Assembly (NCBI GenBank): GCA_948766235.1
Contig: CAQCFX010000035.1
Coordinates: forward strand, 1-5,820
Direction: 5' to 3'
From: an uncultured Oscillospiraceae bacterium
GTDB lineage: Bacteria; Bacillota; Clostridia; Oscillospirales; Oscillospiraceae
DNA: 5,820 nt
The notes below the pieces were generated by a model, which searched no databases, had not been told where the DNA came from, and saw only the letters and a list, made by a program, of their open reading frames with translations. Made by a program: the position numbers and the translations under genes. Shown one piece after another: positions 1 through 5,123 of this stretch. How positions within the stretch are numbered: position 1 is the stretch's first letter; each line of letters starts with the position of its first letter.

Positions 1-642
1 CAGGAAATCGAGAAATTCAGCAGATTTTTATATAAACTGGATAAAAATAAAGCGATCACGGAAGAGGAACGGACGGCCTATATCGGTATTTTTGCCGCCA
101 TTGCCGCCGTGCTGGTTTATTTTGAGTTTCCTCTGCCTTTTGCGCCCAATTTCTATGAGTTGGATTTCAGCTTTGTGCCGGAGTTGATTTGTGCCTTTGC
201 GCTGGGGCCGGTGGCCGGGGTGGTGTGCGCGCTGGTGAAGGAGATTTTGAAACTGCTGCTGCGGGGCACCACCACCGCCTTTGTGGGCGATCTGTCTAAT
301 TTTGTGATGGGTTGTGCCTTCATCCTCCCGGCCTCGGTGATCTATTATGCGAAGAAGTCCCGTAAGAGCGCGGTGATCGGTATGGCCGTGGGTACCGCTG
401 TTCTGACGCTTTTCGGCAGCGTGTTCAATGCATTCTATTTGCTTCCTGCATTTTCTGCCCTGTATGGGATGCCCCTGGACGCTATTGTAGGCATGGGTAC
501 TAAGGTAAACCCGGCGATCAACAGCGTGTCCACCCTGGTGCTGTTCGCCGTGGTGCCGTTTAATTTGCTCAAGGGCGTGGTGGTGTCGGTTATCACCTTC
601 CTGCTGTATAAGCACATTGAACGGCTGCTGCGCATGAAATAA
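1..642 (+). CDS. ribU: Riboflavin ECF transporter S component, RibU-type (5' partial)
   Basis: This is the membrane-embedded substrate-binding (S) subunit that captures riboflavin and docks with the ECF module (EcfT plus two EcfA ATPases). The frame is open from the first base, giving 213 visible residues. It begins with a charged, probably cytosolic stretch (about 1-25). TM1 follows and leads into FEFPLPF (41-47) and the LDFSFVPELICAFALGP stretch (54-70). Next come the RibU hallmarks RGTTTAFVGDLSNF (88-101) and NAFYLLPAFSALYGMPLD (143-160), and a C-terminal helix near 178-203. These motifs and the multi-helix layout match the RibU family, which is usually about 180-210 aa. A GTG at base 109 is in frame, but starting there would delete most of TM1, so the true start lies left of the window. 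A terminator follows directly. Any FMN riboswitch would be outside the window. The family call is confident. Riboflavin specificity is inferred from family motifs. Confidence 0.9.
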   Translation, partial: QEIEKFSRFLYKLDKNKAITEEERTAYIGIFAAIAAVLVYFEFPLPFAPNFYELDFSFVPELICAFALGPVAGVVCALVKEILKLLLRGTTTAFVGDLSNFVMGCAFILPASVIYYAKKSRKSAVIGMAVGTAVLTLFGSVFNAFYLLPAFSALYGMPLDAIVGMGTKVNPAINSVSTLVLFAVVPFNLLKGVVVSVITFLLYKHIERLLRMK

Positions 643-645
643 GAG

Positions 646-680
646 AGCGCCCCTCCGAAGGAATCGGAGGGGCGCTTTTT
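646..680 (+). terminator. Rho-independent terminator after ribU
   Basis: A perfect 13-bp GC-rich stem (646-658 pairs with 664-676) closes a 5-base loop and runs into a TTTTT tract. It starts four bases after the ribU stop codon. The converging acetyltransferase gene ends inside the T-tract (its stop complement is 680-682). The minus-strand transcript would form the same hairpin, but its downstream tract (CTCTTATTTC) is weaker, so termination in that direction is plausible but less certain. Confidence 0.93.
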
Positions 681-1165
681 CAGGTCAGGGGAAGGACGGC
701 CACTACTTCATTATCCTCCATCTCGCCGTTTTCCACAAAACCCAGGGAGCGGTACAGCGCCCGGGCGGCGGTATTTTCCGGCTCGTAGGACAGCCAGCAG
801 CAGTCCGCCGGGCCGCAGGGCATGGTGCGGATGTAGTTTAGGGCCAGCATTACGGCCTGTCTGCCATACCCGCGGTTTTGGAAGCGCTTGTCAATCATCA
901 GCCGCCACAGGCAGTAGTTCCCGGCGGCGACGCCGGGCTCGTCTTTCCAGCCCAAGGAGTCGTAGCCGATCATGAGAAAGCCCACCGGGGTTTCGCCGTC
1001 GTACACGCCGAAGGGGAGGGCATGGCATCCGGCGGTGATGGTGGTGTAGGCTTCCAGGATGCTGACGGTGTTGGAGGCCACAAATTCGGCTTGGCTTTCC
1101 TTTACCTCCAGCTTGACCAGCTCCCAGATGTTTTTGGCGTCCACCTTGTCCAGATGCAGGTTCAT
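680..1165 (-). CDS. GNAT family N-acetyltransferase, BltD/PaiA-like (possible polyamine acetyltransferase)
   Basis: Predicted soluble acetyl-CoA-dependent N-acetyltransferase of 161 aa, a normal length for a single GNAT domain. The acetyl-CoA pyrophosphate loop is QNRGYG (96-101), preceded by the beta4 strand YCLWRLMID (84-92). The C-terminal beta5/alpha4 region shows LSYEPENTAARALYRSLGF (125-143), the typical N-x-x-A-x-x-L-Y-x-x-x-G-F signature. The N-terminal half (VKESQAEFVASNTVSILEA, 21-39) resembles the polyamine acetyltransferase BltD of Bacillus from memory, so spermidine or another small amine is a reasonable guess, but the substrate is unproven. It starts three bases after the hydratase stop and its Shine-Dalgarno lies inside the hydratase 3' end. 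The two genes are therefore very likely co-transcribed and translationally coupled. The family is confident, the substrate is not. Confidence 0.87.
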   Translation of the reverse strand: MNLHLDKVDAKNIWELVKLEVKESQAEFVASNTVSILEAYTTITAGCHALPFGVYDGETPVGFLMIGYDSLGWKDEPGVAAGNYCLWRLMIDKRFQNRGYGRQAVMLALNYIRTMPCGPADCCWLSYEPENTAARALYRSLGFVENGEMEDNEVVAVLPLT

Positions 1166-1168
1166 GGG

Positions 1169-3388
1169 TCAGCCCTCCGCGTAGTAGTTGATGAGGCAGC
1201 CGGCCAGGATGATATCCCGTTCTTCTCTCGTCAGGCCGGGGAGGGACAGGGTGACGGGAGTTTCGCCGCCATGGCGCAGGACGGCGGCGCTGATGGTGTC
1301 GCCGTCCCCCTCCAGCAGGGCCTTGATGCCGGGGATGTACACCCGGTCGCCGGGCTGGAGGTTGAGTTTCTCCAAATTCTCAGCCACAAAGGGCAGCATC
1401 CCCCAGTTGACCACGTTAGAGCGGTAGCGTTTGGTGGCGTACTCCCCCGCGATGTTAGCGCAGCCGCCTAAGACCCGCTGGCAGGAGGCGGCCTGCTCCC
1501 GGGCCGAGCCGTCTCCCGGCTTCAGGGCCATCACCAGGGAGCCCAGGCCCGTCATGGCGGGGTCATAGCCGTTCAGCGCTTCCTTGACTTTAGGGGCGCT
1601 GGGGTTTTCCCGGCGCAGCTGCTCTACCGCCTGGATGGCCTTGGCACGGGGGACATATTGGGGATCCTTCCGGCTCAGGGCGAACTCGGACAGCCGCAGG
1701 GGGTTGGAGCGGTAGGAGGAGGTCTCCCCGGAGGGAATCAGCTCGTCGGTGGTAGTCACCGGGTCATAGATGGCGGCGCACACAGTCAGCAACAGGTCTT
1801 CCGGCAGAGGGATTTGCTCCGGCCAGTCGGCGATGTTGGGGCCGAAGACCAGCTCTGTCTCGGGCTGGGGCCTGCCCACGCCGAAGTAGACGCGGGATTT
1901 ATAAGCGGAATCGTCGTAATTCCACTGCTCGTCCGCCCGGTCGGCGGGGACATCAGGCAGCTCGTCCGCCCCGGTGAGCACGCCGCCCATCCGGGCGGTG
2001 GCGGCAATGGATCGGGCGTCCATGAGGGCCACGTAGGAAATCTGGCCGTCCCCAGGCTTGGAGCCCTCCCGGTTGGGGAAGTTGCGGGTGGAGTGGCGGA
2101 TGGAGAAGGCCCCGTTGGCGGGCACATCCCCGGCCCCGAAGCAGGGCCCGCAGAAACAGGAGCGGATGGACGCTCCCGCCGCCATGAGCTGGGCGATGGA
2201 GCCGTCTTTCGTCAGCTCCAGGTTGATGGGCATGGAGCCGGGGTAGCAGGACAGCCAGAAGGCGTCCGAGCCGATGGCGCAGCCCTTCAAAATCTCGGCG
2301 GCCCGCTTTAGGTTCTGATAGGCGCCGCCGGAGCAGCCGGCAATCACCCCCTGGTCCACATGGAACCGGCCGTCCACAATTTTGTCTGCCAGAGAGGGGG
2401 CGTTCTTCACGCCCAGCTGCTGCGCCGCGTCCGCGTCCACCTGGTGGAGCAGGTCGGCCATGTTGGCCTTGAACTCCCGGATGGTGTAGGCGTTGGAGGG
2501 GTGGAAGGGCAGGGCAATCATGGGCTCCACCTTGTCCAGCTCCACGGTGACCAGGCCGTCGTAATACGCGCCGTCGACCGGGGCCATCTCCCGGTAGCTG
2601 TCCCCCCGGCCCAGCAGGGTGAGGGCGGTTTTGGTCTGCTCATCCGTCTGCCACAGGGAGGACAGGCAGGTGGTCTCCGTGGTCATCACGTCGATGCCCG
2701 CCCGGTAGTCCATGGACAGGCTGGCCACGCCGGGGCCGAAGAACTCCAAAACAGCGTTTTTCACCGCGCCGCTTTTAAAGGTGGCCCCCACCAGGGCCAG
2801 GGCCACGTCCTGGGGACCCACGCCGGGCCGGGGCGCGCCGGTGAGGTAGACGGCGATAATTTTGGGATAGGCGATGTCGTAGGTCTTTTTCAGCAGCTGG
2901 CGGGCCAGCTCGGGGCCGCCCTCGCCGATGGCCATGCAGCCGTAGGCCCCGTAGCGGGTGTGGGAGTCGGAGCCCAAAATCATTTTACCGGGGGCGGCGT
3001 ACCGCTCCCGCATATAGGAGTGGATGACGGCCTGATGGGCGGGGACGAACTCGCCGCCATACTTCTTGGCGGCGGACAGGCCGAACACGTGGTCGTCCTC
3101 ATTGATGGTGCCGCCGACAGCGCACAGGGAGTTGTGGCAGTTGGTGAGCACATAGGGCAGGGGGAACTCCTTCATGCCCGAGGCCCGGGCGGTTTGGATG
3201 ATGCCCACGTAGGTGATGTCATGGGACGCCATGGCGTCGAAGCGGATGGACAGGCGGCCGGGTTCATGGGAACTGTTGTGAGCGGAAAGGATGGCGTGGA
3301 CCATGGTCTTTTCCCGGCCCTCCGGGGATTGGGCGGGGATGAAGCGGCCGCCCAGAAGGCAGACAGGGGTATTGTGTACGGTAATCAT
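1169..3388 (-). CDS. Aconitase-superfamily [4Fe-4S] hydratase, substrate unknown
   Basis: A 739-aa cytosolic hydro-lyase with aconitase domains 1-3 and a fused C-terminal swivel domain, close in length to mitochondrial aconitase. By-eye alignment to pig mitochondrial aconitase gives cluster cysteines C352 (in AGCSGGAYQN) and C413/C416 (in CGPC, matching the C421/C424 pair). Other matches are D141-S142-H143 in SDSHT, H123, H85, arginines R435 and R440, D548 and R560 (same 12-residue spacing as D568/R580), and base S628 plus R630 in GDGSAREQ. Deviations include C84 for the Asp before the H85-equivalent His, T434 for N446, E549 for the His in TTDHIS, A629 for S643 and Q632 for the His of SSREH. 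I chose the ATG at 3388 because GGGAGG lies eight bases upstream. A longer in-frame TTG start at 3493 would lie upstream of the predicted promoter. From memory this resembles the uncharacterised YbhJ-like 'hydratase' group. Superfamily confident, substrate unknown. Confidence 0.9.
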   Translation of the reverse strand: MITVHNTPVCLLGGRFIPAQSPEGREKTMVHAILSAHNSSHEPGRLSIRFDAMASHDITYVGIIQTARASGMKEFPLPYVLTNCHNSLCAVGGTINEDDHVFGLSAAKKYGGEFVPAHQAVIHSYMRERYAAPGKMILGSDSHTRYGAYGCMAIGEGGPELARQLLKKTYDIAYPKIIAVYLTGAPRPGVGPQDVALALVGATFKSGAVKNAVLEFFGPGVASLSMDYRAGIDVMTTETTCLSSLWQTDEQTKTALTLLGRGDSYREMAPVDGAYYDGLVTVELDKVEPMIALPFHPSNAYTIREFKANMADLLHQVDADAAQQLGVKNAPSLADKIVDGRFHVDQGVIAGCSGGAYQNLKRAAEILKGCAIGSDAFWLSCYPGSMPINLELTKDGSIAQLMAAGASIRSCFCGPCFGAGDVPANGAFSIRHSTRNFPNREGSKPGDGQISYVALMDARSIAATARMGGVLTGADELPDVPADRADEQWNYDDSAYKSRVYFGVGRPQPETELVFGPNIADWPEQIPLPEDLLLTVCAAIYDPVTTTDELIPSGETSSYRSNPLRLSEFALSRKDPQYVPRAKAIQAVEQLRRENPSAPKVKEALNGYDPAMTGLGSLVMALKPGDGSAREQAASCQRVLGGCANIAGEYATKRYRSNVVNWGMLPFVAENLEKLNLQPGDRVYIPGIKALLEGDGDTISAAVLRHGGETPVTLSLPGLTREERDIILAGCLINYYAEG
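1173..1178 (-). promoter_or_regulatory. Ribosome binding site of the acetyltransferase, inside the hydratase 3' end
   Basis: GGAGGG on the minus strand lies seven bases before the ATG at 1165 and inside the last codons of the hydratase. The site fixes the acetyltransferase start and supports coupled translation of the pair. Confidence 0.8.
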
Positions 3389-3396
3389 GTAAAATT

Positions 3397-3402
3397 CCTC
3401 CC
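3397..3402 (-). promoter_or_regulatory. Ribosome binding site that sets the hydratase start
   Basis: GGGAGG on the minus strand is eight bases from the ATG at 3388. It is the only good Shine-Dalgarno near the candidate starts and excludes the 35-residue N-terminal extension of the open frame. Confidence 0.85.
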
Positions 3403-3414
3403 ATGGGGTATTTG

Positions 3415-3443
3415 CGCAATTTACTTTAGTGTAGCAAATTGCG
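3415..3443. promoter_or_regulatory. Inverted repeat centred on the hydratase -10 box, candidate operator
   Basis: CGCAATTT (3415-3422) and AAATTGCG (3436-3443) are perfect 8-bp inverted arms separated by 13 bases. The arm centres are 21 bp apart, two helical turns, which suits a dimeric DNA-binding protein. The dyad is centred at 3429, on the predicted -10, so a bound protein would block RNA polymerase. No regulator gene is in the window. Confidence 0.4.
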
Positions 3444-3456
3444 GGACAAAATGCAA
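3428..3456 (-). promoter_or_regulatory. Predicted sigma-A type promoter of the hydratase-acetyltransferase operon
   Basis: On the minus strand TTGCAT (3456-3451) and TACACT (3433-3428) are separated by exactly 17 bases. The expected start, near 3421, gives a leader of about 33 bases before the ATG at 3388. The -35 box matches consensus at only three positions and the -10 at four, so it is a moderate promoter that may depend on regulation. Confidence 0.55.
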
Positions 3457-3506
3457 GAAAACCGGGGAACTTTACCGGCAGCAAAGTGCACAAGAAAGTT
3501 CCCCGG
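3447..3506 (-). terminator. Rho-independent terminator of the membrane-anchored protein gene
   Basis: Reading the minus strand, CCGGGGAACTTT (3506-3495) pairs perfectly over 12 bp with AAAGTTCCCCGG (3473-3462) around a 21-base loop. The tract TTTTCTTGCATTTT follows. The stem starts seven bases past the stop codon of the upstream gene. The T-tract contains the -35 hexamer of the downstream hydratase promoter, so the two elements share bases. Confidence 0.85.
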
Positions 3507-3513
3507 CGAAGGG

Positions 3514-4077
3514 TCAGTCATGGAGGAAGTAGAGCAGGTCCCGGGAAGAGCGGCCGATGATAAAATCGGTGTTATCCGTGTTGTCCACAGTGTAGACGGC
3601 CTCCCCGTTTTCGTAGAGGGAGGAGGTTTTTGTTATGGTCCCATCGTGGGAGATGGCCAGGATGCAGCGGCTGCACGGGGTACGGTCATCCGGCACGGGG
3701 GTGGAGTAGTCCACATAGACCACCAGCCCGATGACGCTCAGGTCGGTGACGCGCACGTCCTGCCCGTCAATCTGGAGGACGCTGGCATCCACCAAACCCA
3801 CGGGCAGCTCATGAGCGGGCGGGGCCACCTCCCCTGGGTTGGGATAGAAGGCGGTGACGTTCTCATTGGCCAAAAGCTCCGCGGCCAGCTGGAATTCCTG
3901 CCGGGTGATGAGGGCGAAGGGGCAGGTCTCGGCGGCCTGAGCGGCGGACGCGGTTTGGGCCTGATAGGTGTAAACCCGGTTGGGGTTGAGCCAGAGCAGT
4001 AAAAATACCGCCGCCGCGCAGGCCAGCAGGATACCAGCAGTTGCAAGCAGCCGCCGGGGGAGACGCTTTGCGTTCAT
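3514..4077 (-). CDS. Membrane-anchored extracytoplasmic protein of unknown function
   Basis: I do not recognise a family. The 187-aa product has a basic N-terminus (MNAKRLPRR) and one hydrophobic helix (about 10-30), then a polar domain of about 155 residues that would lie outside the membrane by the positive-inside rule. The domain has an Ala/Gln-rich linker (40-50) and looks mostly beta-strand (VGLVDASVLQIDG, 93-105; VRVTDLSVIGLVVYVDY, 108-124). Three cysteines, C52, C135 and C138, include a CSRC pair. LLAC at 17-20 loosely resembles a lipobox, but the hydrophobic run continues past the Cys, so a plain TM anchor is more likely. The ATG at 4077 has AGGAGGT six bases upstream, and earlier in-frame ATGs overlap the promoter. 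It appears monocistronic, with its own promoter and terminator. It is divergent from uppP, and a cell-envelope role is only a guess. Confidence 0.75.
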   Translation of the reverse strand: MNAKRLPRRLLATAGILLACAAAVFLLLWLNPNRVYTYQAQTASAAQAAETCPFALITRQEFQLAAELLANENVTAFYPNPGEVAPPAHELPVGLVDASVLQIDGQDVRVTDLSVIGLVVYVDYSTPVPDDRTPCSRCILAISHDGTITKTSSLYENGEAVYTVDNTDNTDFIIGRSSRDLLYFLHD

Positions 4078-4083
4078 GGGCGC

Positions 4084-4090
4084 ACCTCCT
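4084..4090 (-). promoter_or_regulatory. Ribosome binding site that sets the start of the anchored protein
   Basis: AGGAGGT on the minus strand is a near-perfect anti-16S match, six bases before the ATG at 4077. It selects this ATG over in-frame ATGs at 4122 and 4098. Confidence 0.87.
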
Positions 4091-4112
4091 TTTATCATAG
4101 TTCCATAAAGTA

Positions 4113-4141
4113 AGTATAGCATGGGGCGAAGGGGCGCGCAA
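4113..4141 (-). promoter_or_regulatory. Predicted sigma-A promoter of the anchored protein gene, with extended -10
   Basis: Minus-strand TTGCGC (4141-4136), a 17-base spacer and TATACT (4118-4113) preceded by TGC form a good extended -10 promoter. The expected start is near 4106, giving a leader of about 28 bases with the Shine-Dalgarno inside it. Confidence 0.7.
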
Positions 4142-4186
4142 GAAGCAATATCTTTGCGATTGGCACTGGAATTTTTCCCCGAGGTG

Positions 4187-4198
4187 TGCTAATATAAT
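4187..4198 (+). promoter_or_regulatory. Predicted -10 region of the uppP promoter
   Basis: An exact TATAAT lies at 4193-4198, overlapped by TGC-TAATAT (4187-4195), which would be an extended -10. I see no convincing -35 at 16-18 bases upstream, so this is supported by the -10 alone and by position, about 50 bases before the uppP start. Confidence 0.5.
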
Positions 4199-4211
4199 AT
4201 ACTGACCATAT

Positions 4212-4227
4212 GCCGCCGGTTGGCGGC
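4212..4227 (+). other. GC-rich hairpin in the uppP leader
   Basis: GCCGCC (4212-4217) pairs with GGCGGC (4222-4227) over a GGTT loop. It sits close to the predicted 5' end of the uppP mRNA and ends 10 bases before the Shine-Dalgarno (GAGGTGA, 4238-4244). No T-tract follows, so it is not a terminator. It may stabilise the mRNA 5' end or may be incidental. Confidence 0.4.
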
Positions 4228-4248
4228 GGGAATAAATGAGGTGAGCGC

Positions 4249-5085
4249 ATGACCTTTTGGATGGCGTTGATTTTGGGCGTGGTGCAGGGTGTGGCGGAGT
4301 TTCTGCCCATCTCCAGCTCGGGGCATCTGTCCCTTTTGCAGTACTTTTTCGGGATGGAGGAGCCGGACGCGCTGTATAACATCCTGCTCCACTTTGCCAC
4401 GCTGATCGCGGTGTGCGTGGTATACTGGCGGGACATCGTGGACATGGTGCTGGAATTTTTCCGGGGAATTGCCGCCCTGGCCTCTCCCCGGGGCAGCCGG
4501 GAGCGGGGGAACCCGCCGGATGGCCGGCGGCTGGTGCTGCTGGTGATTCTGGGTACGCTGCCCCTGTTTTTGGTGCTGCCCTTTGACGATTTGGTGGAGG
4601 GGATGGGGGCCAACCCCATGTTTGTGGCCCTGATGCTGATGCTCACCGGCTGCATTCTATTTCTGTCCGACCACTATAGCAAGGGGCGCAAGACGGTGCG
4701 CACCGCCACGGTGAAGGACGCGCTGCTGGTGGGTCTGGCCCAGGGCATGGCCACCATCCCCGGATTGTCCCGGTCGGGCACCACCATCTCCGCGGGCATG
4801 GCCCTGGGGTTTGAGCGGAATTTTGCCGTGCGCTATTCCTTCCTGCTGTCCCTGCCCGCGGTGCTGGGCGCCACGCTGCTCAAGGTGGTCAAGGTGGCCA
4901 TGGAGGGCAATGTGGACGCGAAGCTGCTGCCCATGTATCTGTCGGGCATGGCGGTGGCCGGCGTGGTGGGCTATTTTTCCATCCGCTTGGTGAAGCTGCT
5001 GGCGGACAAGGGCAAGTTCGGCAAGTTTGCCTATTACTGCTGGGTGGTGGGAGGCATCGCCCTGATTGCCAGCTTCTTTGTATGA
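4249..5085 (+). CDS. uppP: Undecaprenyl-diphosphatase (UppP/BacA)
   Basis: An integral membrane phosphatase that converts undecaprenyl pyrophosphate to undecaprenyl phosphate, recycling the lipid carrier for peptidoglycan and other wall polymers. Extra copies give bacitracin resistance in known species. The 278-aa length is normal. The first signature, GVVQGVAEFLPISSSGH (10-26), carries the catalytic Q13-x-x-x-E17 pair and H26. LHFATL lies at 47-52. The second, inverted-repeat half has GLAQGMA (162-168) and PGLSRSGTT (171-179) with catalytic R175. Hydrophobic helices fill the rest, apart from a charged cytosolic loop (80-94). The ATG at 4249 is preceded by GAGG seven bases upstream. The gene is divergent from the unknown anchored protein and is followed 38 bases later by ftsK with no terminator between, so the two are probably co-transcribed. 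All key residues are present. Confidence 0.97.
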   Translation: MTFWMALILGVVQGVAEFLPISSSGHLSLLQYFFGMEEPDALYNILLHFATLIAVCVVYWRDIVDMVLEFFRGIAALASPRGSRERGNPPDGRRLVLLVILGTLPLFLVLPFDDLVEGMGANPMFVALMLMLTGCILFLSDHYSKGRKTVRTATVKDALLVGLAQGMATIPGLSRSGTTISAGMALGFERNFAVRYSFLLSLPAVLGATLLKVVKVAMEGNVDAKLLPMYLSGMAVAGVVGYFSIRLVKLLADKGKFGKFAYYCWVVGGIALIASFFV

Positions 5086-5110
5086 TTTTATTTTAACGCA
5101 GCGAGAAAAT

Positions 5111-5116
5111 GGGAGG
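5111..5116 (+). promoter_or_regulatory. Ribosome binding site of ftsK
   Basis: GGGAGG lies seven bases before the ATG at 5124. It selects this ATG as the start and lies in the 38-base uppP-ftsK gap, where I see no terminator or separate promoter. Confidence 0.8.
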
Positions 5117-5123
5117 TTCCCCA

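Noticed and set aside
28..615. Open minus-strand frame opposite ribU.
   Set aside because: His/Gln/Arg-rich shadow of the RibU frame. No family motif and no credible Shine-Dalgarno.
878..1471. Open + strand frame across the acetyltransferase and hydratase 3' end.
   Set aside because: It is antisense to two well-supported genes, has Gly/Asp/Gln-rich composition of a GC-rich shadow frame and shows no motif. The same holds for + frames at 1658-2311 and 2360-3532.
3389..3493. Longer hydratase start with 35 extra residues.
   Set aside because: The extra codons begin at a TTG inside the terminator loop, upstream of the predicted promoter, and lack a Shine-Dalgarno. The ATG at 3388 has GGGAGG at the right distance.
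4009..4028. LLAC at residues 17-20 of the anchored protein as a lipobox.
   Set aside because: The hydrophobic segment continues another ten residues after the Cys, which fits a TM helix rather than a lipoprotein signal.
4078..4122. Longer start for the anchored protein at 4122.
   Set aside because: That ATG overlaps the extended -10 motif, so it would not be transcribed. The ATG at 4077 has a near-perfect Shine-Dalgarno.
4154..4165. TTGCGA or TTGGCA as a -35 box for uppP.
   Set aside because: They lie about 27-33 bases from the TATAAT, far beyond the usual 16-18.
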